A stretch of 63,466 nucleotides of DNA. It comes from CAYTLW01 sp964438735. Lineage in GTDB: Bacteria > Myxococcota_A > UBA9042. The translations under genes were made by a program, and so were the position numbers. Below the pieces are notes generated by a model. It was not told where the DNA came from and did no database searches. It worked only from the letters and a program-made list of their open reading frames with translations. The stretch covers positions 1-63,466 of the forward strand of contig CAYTLW010000034.1 of assembly GCA_964438735.1 (NCBI GenBank), read 5' to 3'. Positions 51,875 to 59,286 of this stretch are shown here, piece after piece; the first letter of the stretch is position 1, and every line of letters begins with the position of its first letter.

Positions 51875-52450
51875 TCAGAAGCCAAGCACCGCCACATCCA
51901 CCAGCATCCTCACGTCGGCCTGCAGCATGGTGTTCTGCGGCGGGGCCTTGCCCTTGACCTTGGCGCTGATGGTCATCTCCTCAGCGAGCGCGAAGTCGGT
52001 CAGATCCGAGCTGGCATGCTTGAGCTTCACCGGGTTCTCGGCCACGCCGAATCCGGCTCCGGCGGCCACGAGCTTCGGGTCCTTGCCCGTAGCTGAGACG
52101 TAGATGTCGATGGCCTCGATGAAACGCAGATCCTGGCCATTGGCCGGGTCGATCACCTGCAACCAGACCTCCTGGCTCCGGATGGAGTCGATGTCTTTGC
52201 GCTCGGCGTTGGCAAGCTGCGGATTGTCGGCGGGGTGGAACGAGCCAAAATCCAGGCTGCCGGAGAGCTTGGGCGACTGGCTTGCGCCGGTGACCCAGCT
52301 GGTGGCCAGGTGATTGAGGTTGAAGGTGTCGATACCCGAGCAGGCGAGTCCGGAGATCGCGACGGCGATCCCCAGCAATACTCGAGTGACATGGACCGGC
52401 GGGACCACTGGACGACGTGCCCGTAGGAATCTCGCAGCGTTGCTTGTCAT
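51875..52450 (-). CDS. Small lipoprotein of unknown function
   Basis: A 191-residue lipoprotein with a long basic n-region and lipobox AISGLACSG (Cys about 37). Beyond it lie beta strands such as SGSLDFGSFHPADN, SQEVWLQVIDPANGQDLRFI and IDIYVSATGKDPKLVAA, and the end reads LQADVRMLVDVAVLGF. The strand pattern and size suggest a small surface or ligand-binding protein, with no recognised family. GGGAG precedes the ATG. The gene converges on the lipase-like gene with only 8 bases between stops, and the Sir2 gene lies upstream on the same strand, after 54 bases. Confidence 0.75.
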   Translation of the reverse strand: MTSNAARFLRARRPVVPPVHVTRVLLGIAVAISGLACSGIDTFNLNHLATSWVTGASQSPKLSGSLDFGSFHPADNPQLANAERKDIDSIRSQEVWLQVIDPANGQDLRFIEAIDIYVSATGKDPKLVAAGAGFGVAENPVKLKHASSDLTDFALAEEMTISAKVKGKAPPQNTMLQADVRMLVDVAVLGF

Positions 52451-52504
52451 CGGGCTCCCAGGTCACGTCCCCCTTGAACTGGTTGCCAGAGTCCCCGGCC
52501 AGGA

Positions 52505-53323
52505 TCAAGCGGGGTGCAGTGCAGCAGCCACCAGTGGCGGCAACAATTCGCCCGACGGTCCGACGAGGTGACCCCCACCGCTGGCCTCTGCGAGGGCCGA
52601 AAACGCCGAGCGTGCGGGATTCAATTCGATGATGGCGGCGCCGCTCTCCAACGCCACCCGGGCCATGACATTGGGCAGATTCGTCGCCCCGGATGTGCCG
52701 ATGATGAGCAGCACATCCGCGCCGGCGGCGGCCTGTACCGAACTGTCCCAGTGATAGCGTTCTTCGTCGTAGTACTCGTCAAACCACAGCACGTGTGGCC
52801 TGGCAAGGCCGCCACATTGAGGACAGGTCAGCAGCGGCCGGTCGCCAGGTTCGATGGCATCGCCGCGGGCGAACTCACGCAGATCGTCGGGCGCCGGCCA
52901 CATCCCGGTGTGACACGCCGAAGCGCAGCGGAATCGACTGATGTTGCCGTGGATCTCCCAGGTGCGCTTCGGGTCGCTTCCGGCGCGCACGTGCAGGCCG
53001 TCCACGTTCTGCGTGACCAGGATGAAGCGCTCACCCATCTGTCGCTGGAGCTCCGCGAGCGCGATGTGACCCGCGTTGGGACTGGCCTGCCGGCACACGC
53101 CGAGGCGGTACAGGTACCAGGGCCAGACCAGGTCGGGCGCACGCTGGAACATGTCCAGTGTGGCCAACTCCTCCGGCCGATAATTGCGTGAGCCGACCGT
53201 CCAGTAGCCCTGCTCGCCGCGGAAGGTCGGAATCCCGCTCTCGGCGGAGATGCCGGCGCCTGTGAGGGCCACGATGCGGCCACTCAGTGCCGCGGCAGAC
53301 AGCTTTTCTTCAAACGGGGCCAT
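52505..53323 (-). CDS. Sir2-family NAD-dependent protein deacylase
   Basis: A 272-residue sirtuin. It shows the NAD-binding GAGISAESGIPTFRG, the TQNVDGLHVRAG segment with the catalytic His in EIHGNISRFRC, the Zn site (Cys in RCASACH and CPQCGG) and LLIIGTSGATNLPNVMA. It removes acetyl or other acyl groups from lysines using NAD+ and releases O-acyl-ADP-ribose in the cytoplasm. Length and motif order are normal for bacterial class III/CobB-like enzymes, so activity is likely. It is divergent from the pseudokinase gene, about 150 bases away; a link between acylation and that protein is speculative. Confidence 0.95.
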   Translation of the reverse strand: MAPFEEKLSAAALSGRIVALTGAGISAESGIPTFRGEQGYWTVGSRNYRPEELATLDMFQRAPDLVWPWYLYRLGVCRQASPNAGHIALAELQRQMGERFILVTQNVDGLHVRAGSDPKRTWEIHGNISRFRCASACHTGMWPAPDDLREFARGDAIEPGDRPLLTCPQCGGLARPHVLWFDEYYDEERYHWDSSVQAAAGADVLLIIGTSGATNLPNVMARVALESGAAIIELNPARSAFSALAEASGGGHLVGPSGELLPPLVAAALHPA

Positions 53324-53472
53324 GGGGGGCTCCGATGGCGGTCAATGATGGACCGCTCGGTCGAGTGTACCTCGCGACGCATGGCGTCTCCAGGGTCTGC
53401 TTGACACCTCGTTCGTGCCGCTGGACCCTGCCAAAGCGAGGTGCAGGCCAGGATCCAGGCGAGGACAGACTG

Positions 53473-56400
53473 ATGCTCGGGCAATCCATGTCAAGCCGCT
53501 ACCGCATCGATGCCAGGTTGGGCGTCGGTCCGTTTGGCACAGCATATAAAGCGTGGCAGACGGCTGAAGAACGCCACGTCGTGCTGCAGATCCTGCGCCC
53601 ATCCGGCAATGAGCAGAAGGACGACGAGAACTACCTGCGCATCATGCAGAAGGTCAGCGAGGTCGACTCGGAGTGGGTCCTGGCCGTGCGTGATTTCGGG
53701 CGCACCGACGAGGGGCAATTCTTCGTCGCGACCGACTTCGCCGAGGGCATGCCCGTCGACCGCATCGTGGCCAATGACGGCCCGATGGAGTGGCAGCGCG
53801 CGGCGGCCATCTGCAAGTCCGTCGCCAAATCCCTGTCGGCCGCCCACGCGGCGGGTGTCGTGCACGCCGGACTGACCGCGAGAGCCGTCCTGGTGGAGTC
53901 GCAGGGCGAAGACGACTTCGTGAAGGTGCGCGACTTCGGCCTGGCGCGGCTGCTGGCTGAACCGGGCGTGGACGACCTGGCCATCGAGGCCACAGATCCC
54001 GCGTTGCGCGACCTGATGGCCGGCATGGGACCGGAACGCGCCGTGCCCGGCGGTGTCGAGCCACGTAGCGATCTGTACGGCCTTGGTGCCCTGCTCTACC
54101 ACCTCGTGCGTGGGCGCAGCCTGTCCACCGAGGGTCGTCAAACCGACTCCGACGACGGCGAGCGGGCGCCCTTCATGGCGGCCGATGAAGCCGACCTGCA
54201 TGGCCTGGACGACGCACTGGCCGATGTCATCTACGGCCTGCTCGCGGCCGACCCGAACGAGCGGATTCAATCAGCAGAGGAGGCGGTGGAAGCGCTCACT
54301 CGACTGACTGGAACGCCCGAGAGGGAGGGGCGAATCACGCCGCGAGATGTGCGGGTGAAGGCCTATACCGACGATCCGGAGCGTCGCCGCCCGCGGCCCA
54401 CGTTGCCCGAAGCGGGGTTCAAGAGCGGTGCGGCCGAACCAAAGCCCTTCGCGGGGACCACGCGGCTGGAATTCGGCACGATCCCAACGCTCACGCGGCG
54501 GGACACCGACTCCTTGCGTCGCGGCGTTGGGCTGCCCTCGTTGCAGGGTGCCGCCGCCGTGCAAGAGGGCGGCAGCGAGCGCCACGCAGAGACGTCGCAC
54601 TGGGTACCCGGACGATTCGCCGACAAAGACGCAGAAGTTGAGGCAAGCGAAGAAGATGAGCCGCCACCGAAGCCGGACAGCGGTTGGCGAGGACCTCCCG
54701 CCACGAGCCTGCCCCCGTGGCGGCGCACGGCTTCCGAGCCGACGATGCGTGGCGCTGCGGTCGGTCGCGGCTGGACGTCCACTGCACCGGCAAGGGGAGG
54801 CGCGAATGCGGTGGCCGGAGCCAGCCAGCCTGCAGACGATGCCTATGACGACGATTCTCCGACCACCGAGATAGAGGTGGCACCGCACGCGACCGATTCT
54901 GCCGGGAGCGCCGAGGCGGCCAGTACCGCCGAGGCCGAGCCTGAAGCGGCCAGACCATCGTGGATGAACCCGCCGGCGGCGCGTCGCCAGCCCAGTGACC
55001 AGTTGCCGCCCTGGCAGCGCCCGCGAGACGAAGAGGTCGCCGCGGAGGAGCAGCAGGCGGATGTCCTGCCGCCCATCGCAGACAAACGACCAGCGGCCGA
55101 ACCGTCCCCCGAAGCGCAGCCCGCGCAGCCCGCGCAGCGCGCCTTCAAGTCGAGCCAGCATCGAGAGATGCCCAGCAATGTCTCCGTGTCGGCCAGTGGA
55201 GCCTTCCTGCCGTGGCGGGACAGCGGCGGCATCAAACCCGAAGATCCAGCGCGGGACCTCAGCGACAGCCAGATCATGACCCACCTCGAGGTGACCGAGC
55301 CCGAGGGGGAAGAGGAAGGGGAAGCAGAGGCGGACGACGACGGCGGCGGAACCGTGCGCTCCATTGAGGACATCCTGGCCGTCGATCGCTTCTTCGACGG
55401 CGATGCCAAACCAGACGAGCGAAAGACGACGGGTCGAAAGAAACGGGCTTCGAGCGGCTTCATGGCCGAGGTGGCCCCAACGGGGGGCTTCTGGCGTACC
55501 GAGCAGGGCCGCTGGACCGTGCGTATCGTGCTGGCGCTGTTTCTCTTCGCTGGCGTGCTCTATCTCGCCGTGTGGCATGGTCGGCGGCCCGCCTCGACGG
55601 CCAAATCCACCACGCCTGCGGTAGCCGCAACGACCGCTCCTCCGGCGAGCACGGAGACCGGGACCGCCGCGGTGCCACCGCCGGCCATGGCTGTCGCTGC
55701 CACAGGTGTCGCCGCAGCCGAGACCACCGAGGGTGGCGTGGACGAGCCTGGCGAGTCGGTCGGCGCACCGACAGCAGGAACCGCCATCGATGCGCCCGCT
55801 CCGGCGGCGGCGACGGTCGAAAAGGAGCGGCCGGTACCCGAACACATGGTCCGCATCGCCTCGGGCAACTACCCACTGGGTTGCCTGGCCACCCATGATG
55901 GTTGCCCGGCCGATGCCACGCCGATGCATCGCACACCGCTGCCCGCGTTCGCCATCATGGAACGCGAGGTGAACACCTCGGAGTATCGCAGGTGCGAGGC
56001 CGACGGCGCCTGCCCGGCCGCCGGGACCGGCTTCCAGTGCAATCGCACCCGGGCGCGCAGCGGACGCCATCCGATCAACTGCGTGTCGTGGCAGGCTGCA
56101 GACGCCTACTGTCGCTTCCGTGGCTGGCGGTTGCCGAGCGAAGCCGAATGGGAAGCCTCCGCTCGCGGCCAGCAGCAGAAGGTCTACCCGTGGGGATCCG
56201 AGTGGCCATCGTGCGGGCATACCGTGCTGCGCACATTCTCCGGCGACGGCTGCGGCAAGGGCGGCACATCGCCCGCCGGCGAGCACCCGGGCGACCGCAG
56301 CTGGGCCGGCGTGCATGGTCTGGGCGGCAATGTCAGCGAGTGGGTCGCCGGCGATCACGTAGCCTATCCCGGGGCGCCAGCCATCAAGGGCCCGGCCCGC

Positions 56401-56526
56401 AAGGTCTGGCGTGGCGGCAACCTGTTCATGGATGCCCGCAGCATGGTGCCGGTCTACCACCGCGGCACGGCGCCCGGTGAGGCGCGCCGCCCGGACATTG
56501 GCTTCCGGTGCGCGGTCGATCTCTAG
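53473..56526 (+). CDS. Membrane pseudokinase fused to an FGE-sulfatase-like domain
   Basis: A 1017-residue protein with a Hanks-type kinase domain (about 8-285) that has lost catalytic residues: the VAIK Lys is Gln39 (VVLQIL), the HRDxKxxN loop reads VVHAGLTARAVLV (Asp to Gly133, Lys to Thr135, Asn to Ala138), although DFG (154-156) is kept. A long disordered acidic/Pro region (about 300-660) precedes a membrane helix (about 678-698, VLALFLFAGVLYLAVW), and residues about 790-1017 are an extracytoplasmic FGE-sulfatase/SUMF1-type domain (RIASGNYPLG, SEAEWEASARG, GNVSEWVAGD, GFRCAVDL). Active kinases with this domain are known in myxobacteria and Chlamydia (Pkn1). Here the kinase is probably a scaffold. 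The ATG at 53473 follows GAGGA. Confidence 0.92.
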   Translation: MLGQSMSSRYRIDARLGVGPFGTAYKAWQTAEERHVVLQILRPSGNEQKDDENYLRIMQKVSEVDSEWVLAVRDFGRTDEGQFFVATDFAEGMPVDRIVANDGPMEWQRAAAICKSVAKSLSAAHAAGVVHAGLTARAVLVESQGEDDFVKVRDFGLARLLAEPGVDDLAIEATDPALRDLMAGMGPERAVPGGVEPRSDLYGLGALLYHLVRGRSLSTEGRQTDSDDGERAPFMAADEADLHGLDDALADVIYGLLAADPNERIQSAEEAVEALTRLTGTPEREGRITPRDVRVKAYTDDPERRRPRPTLPEAGFKSGAAEPKPFAGTTRLEFGTIPTLTRRDTDSLRRGVGLPSLQGAAAVQEGGSERHAETSHWVPGRFADKDAEVEASEEDEPPPKPDSGWRGPPATSLPPWRRTASEPTMRGAAVGRGWTSTAPARGGANAVAGASQPADDAYDDDSPTTEIEVAPHATDSAGSAEAASTAEAEPEAARPSWMNPPAARRQPSDQLPPWQRPRDEEVAAEEQQADVLPPIADKRPAAEPSPEAQPAQPAQRAFKSSQHREMPSNVSVSASGAFLPWRDSGGIKPEDPARDLSDSQIMTHLEVTEPEGEEEGEAEADDDGGGTVRSIEDILAVDRFFDGDAKPDERKTTGRKKRASSGFMAEVAPTGGFWRTEQGRWTVRIVLALFLFAGVLYLAVWHGRRPASTAKSTTPAVAATTAPPASTETGTAAVPPPAMAVAATGVAAAETTEGGVDEPGESVGAPTAGTAIDAPAPAAATVEKERPVPEHMVRIASGNYPLGCLATHDGCPADATPMHRTPLPAFAIMEREVNTSEYRRCEADGACPAAGTGFQCNRTRARSGRHPINCVSWQAADAYCRFRGWRLPSEAEWEASARGQQQKVYPWGSEWPSCGHTVLRTFSGDGCGKGGTSPAGEHPGDRSWAGVHGLGGNVSEWVAGDHVAYPGAPAIKGPARKVWRGGNLFMDARSMVPVYHRGTAPGEARRPDIGFRCAVDL

Positions 56527-56548
56527 AGCCAGCTCGAGACGCCAGCCC

Positions 56549-57406
56549 TCAACCCGCCGACTCCTCGTCCGTGCTGCTGCCCCACGTGCCCTCTGCGTCG
56601 GCCACGTGGCGGCTCAGCATCTCCAGCGCTCGAGCGGCGTAGAAACCGTCCGCGATGCGTTCATCGTAGGAATAACGCAGGGTCACCATGCGCCCCACAG
56701 CGAGCGCTCCGTCTGCGTCCACGATCGGTGCCTTGTGGATGCGCCCGATCGTCGCAAATATCGAGCAGGTGCCGTGTTCGAAGAGGTGGTGATAGGGCGC
56801 GTCGATGCCGACGCTGCCCAGGTTGGCCAGGAAGGCGCTGGCGTGCAGGGGGTCGGCCTCCAGCATGGCCGTCGGCGCAACGTTGAAGTACTCCATCAGG
56901 CCGTTGAACCACAGCAACAGGCGGATGGCGAATCGCGGCATGCGGGTGATCAGCGCGACCTCCTTCTCCGAGGAGGTCTGCTTGCTGCCCCGGCCGATCG
57001 CGATCGCCTCGTCCACCTTGCGGGCGATCTCCTGCAGGTCGTCGTCGGGGGCGAATCGAACCTTGACCGTGGTGAGCCCGGCGTCGTCGGCAAAACGCTT
57101 CTTGACCGCGAATGACAGGGTGATGTCCTGCCTTTGCCAGGTGCGCAATCCGGCGATGAAGCGATTGAGCCGTGGGCGGCTCGCCAGGGTGCGGACAAAT
57201 GCGCCCAGGATCACGATGAAGAAGGTCACCTTCGGACCGGTGCCAGAATCCTCTGTCGCCAGCCAGTCCAGGGTCGCCCCGACGTCGATGTGTTGCTCGA
57301 AGTAGACCACGCTGTCGTTTCGGCGGGGCATCAAGAAGGGCATCATCCGCCGTAGACCGCTGAGCTTCTCGACGGGGCGGGCATGCGGTTGTCCGAGCAG
57401 CGGCAT
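56549..57406 (-). CDS. 2-oxoacid dehydrogenase E2-like acyltransferase domain protein
   Basis: About 285 residues matching the catalytic domain of dihydrolipoyl acyltransferases (chloramphenicol-acetyltransferase fold), without the lipoyl or peripheral-binding domains. The C-terminal motif normally HxxxDG reads RYSYDERIADGF: the catalytic His is replaced by Glu (codon at 56660-56662), with the Asp-Gly kept. Catalysis of the standard acyl transfer is therefore doubtful. The fold segments KVTFFIVILGAFVRTLA and FLANLGSVGIDAPYHHLF are family-like. The start is the second ATG (57406), with AGGA 8 bases upstream; the 57418 ATG would add four residues. It is divergent from the FAD oxidoreductase gene. 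Confidence 0.8.
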   Translation of the reverse strand: MPLLGQPHARPVEKLSGLRRMMPFLMPRRNDSVVYFEQHIDVGATLDWLATEDSGTGPKVTFFIVILGAFVRTLASRPRLNRFIAGLRTWQRQDITLSFAVKKRFADDAGLTTVKVRFAPDDDLQEIARKVDEAIAIGRGSKQTSSEKEVALITRMPRFAIRLLLWFNGLMEYFNVAPTAMLEADPLHASAFLANLGSVGIDAPYHHLFEHGTCSIFATIGRIHKAPIVDADGALAVGRMVTLRYSYDERIADGFYAARALEMLSRHVADAEGTWGSSTDEESAG

Positions 57407-57572
57407 GGCAATCCTCATGTTGCGAGCTTCAGCGCAGCGTATCGCGCGTACGGCAGACATCGCAATCGAGCGGTCATGGCGACCTGGAACCGACGGCGGG
57501 GTGGTGGCGCCGACCGGCAGGGCTAGTATGTCCCGTGCGCGCAGACCTGGTCCTGCCGCCCGGAGTCCGGCC

Positions 57573-59183
57573 ATGCCCCAGAGCGGCGCACGGAAAGGCA
57601 GGGCGGAGAAGCGGCCGACTATCGGCATCGTCGGCGGTGGAATTGCCGGCCTGGTCGCCGCCAAGACGCTCGCCGAGGCCGGTTGTCGTGTGGTGGTCTT
57701 CGAAGCCGACCCGCAGCTGGGCGGGCGCGCCTCGCTGCCTGCCGAAGCGGAATTCGAGTTCCGCGGGCGGCAGTGGCAGTTCGACCTCGAACACGCCGCG
57801 CACGGCATCTGGCGGCAGTATCGAAACGTGCACCGGACCCTGGATGAGCACGGACTGCTCGATCGCCTGGTGCCGGTCAGTGAGCAGGAGTTGGTCAGCA
57901 AGGACGACGCCGACGGACTTCGCGTGGTGGAGTTTGGCGCTCGAATCCGCACCTCTGGACTGCCGGATCTGCTGGCGCTGTTCAAGCTGATGTCCATGGA
58001 CGGCCTCGCCGGTCGCGTCGTGCGCGAGGGTCCGCATCGCTTCGTCGGCGCCGGAACGGAGCTCTTGCACGCGCTGGCATTTGACCCCGAACGCGATATC
58101 GGTCGCTACGACCGGCTCACGGTCGGCGACTTCCTGCACGCCTGGCCGCCCGTGATGAGGCGCCTGGTGACCGTGTTGGGGCATTCGGCTTTCTTCCGGG
58201 ACGCGGACCAGGTCAGCCTTGCCACCTTCCTGACCGGGCTGCACGGCTATTTCATCGCGGACAAGAGAGACCTGCACTTTGGTGTGCTGACGACGGACAT
58301 TGGCACCGATCTGCTGCGCCCGTTGGCGGGCGCGATCCGCGCCCGCGGTGGCCATGTCCGCCTGAACACTCGGGTCGAGGGCATCGAGTTCGACGACCAG
58401 AACCCACCGCGCGCCAAGGCCGTGCTGGCCAGGAGACGCGACGCCAGGCGGGCGGGTCGCACGGCGGTCGACGCGGTGATCATCGCGGTGGATCCCATCA
58501 ACTTCCGTCGGCTGATCCGCGACGGTCCGTTGGCTGAGAGACTGAAGGAGTCGGCGATTCCACGTGGCGTGCCGAGTATCATCGTCCGCATGTGGTTCGA
58601 TTCGGCGCCCTCCCTGGAACGGGCCTCCGCAGGCGTCTTTCATGGCCTGGCGGCGGATAACTTCTTCTGGTTGCACCGACTGCAGACTCCCTTCCGCGCC
58701 TTCCATCATGCGACCGGGGGCAGCGTCTTGGAGTGTCACCTCTACGCCCGACGCGCCCGTCGTTCGGCGCGCCTGGATGACGAGTCGATTATCCAACGCA
58801 CGTTGGAGACGGTCGGCCGGGTCTGGCCGGAGACCAGCGGACGGCTGATTCACGGTCATGTGCAGCGCAACGCAGCCAATAACGTCGCCTTTGCGCCGGG
58901 CATGATGGCCCGTCTGCCGCCGGTGCGCACACCGATCGGCAATCTTGCCCTGGCTGGCGACTGGATCGATTGCCCGCTGCCCGTGCTCTACATGGAACGC
59001 GCAAACGCCACCGCGCTGCTGGCAGCGCGCCATGTGGGATTGACCTGCGGCATGTCGCCCTGGGATCTGCCGGAGCCTTTGCCGCCCTATCCGCCGTCGC
59101 CCAGCGTGCGGCAGGCCATGCACCTGGCAAGGGCGATGCGTCGATCGGGACTGTTGCCGCGTATTGGGCGACGCTGGCTCTGA
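57573..59183 (+). CDS. FAD-dependent oxidoreductase (phytoene desaturase/CrtU-like)
   Basis: A 536-residue flavoprotein of the amine-oxidase/carotenoid-desaturase superfamily. The ADP-binding start is IGIVGGGIAGLVAAKTLAEA, followed by FEADPQLGGRAS. A segment LEHAAHGIWRQYRNVH parallels the EHGxHxFFxQYYN region of CrtU (carotenoid phi-ring) and CruF-type enzymes. The C-terminal FAD contact LALAGDWIDCPLPVLYMERA is intact. It should oxidise a hydrophobic substrate, perhaps a carotenoid or related polyene, at the membrane. No other carotenoid genes are nearby, so the substrate is unknown. The ATG at 57573 follows GGAG; ATG 57528 is the alternative. Confidence 0.88.
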   Translation: MPQSGARKGRAEKRPTIGIVGGGIAGLVAAKTLAEAGCRVVVFEADPQLGGRASLPAEAEFEFRGRQWQFDLEHAAHGIWRQYRNVHRTLDEHGLLDRLVPVSEQELVSKDDADGLRVVEFGARIRTSGLPDLLALFKLMSMDGLAGRVVREGPHRFVGAGTELLHALAFDPERDIGRYDRLTVGDFLHAWPPVMRRLVTVLGHSAFFRDADQVSLATFLTGLHGYFIADKRDLHFGVLTTDIGTDLLRPLAGAIRARGGHVRLNTRVEGIEFDDQNPPRAKAVLARRRDARRAGRTAVDAVIIAVDPINFRRLIRDGPLAERLKESAIPRGVPSIIVRMWFDSAPSLERASAGVFHGLAADNFFWLHRLQTPFRAFHHATGGSVLECHLYARRARRSARLDDESIIQRTLETVGRVWPETSGRLIHGHVQRNAANNVAFAPGMMARLPPVRTPIGNLALAGDWIDCPLPVLYMERANATALLAARHVGLTCGMSPWDLPEPLPPYPPSPSVRQAMHLARAMRRSGLLPRIGRRWL

Positions 59184-59286
59184 GACGTGCCGATGTCCTT
59201 CCGACGCGAACATCGTTGCGGTTGCCGCGACGACGGTGACTTGCTAGATCGTGATCGGTAGCCACCTTCACACCCTGGAGTCCGCG

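Noticed and set aside
51981..52508. An alternative minus-strand frame beginning upstream of the 51875 lipoprotein
   Set aside because: Its first 30 residues look protein-like, so a frameshift was considered. The downstream part is Arg/Gln-rich, while the chosen frame has a lipobox and a good ribosome binding site.
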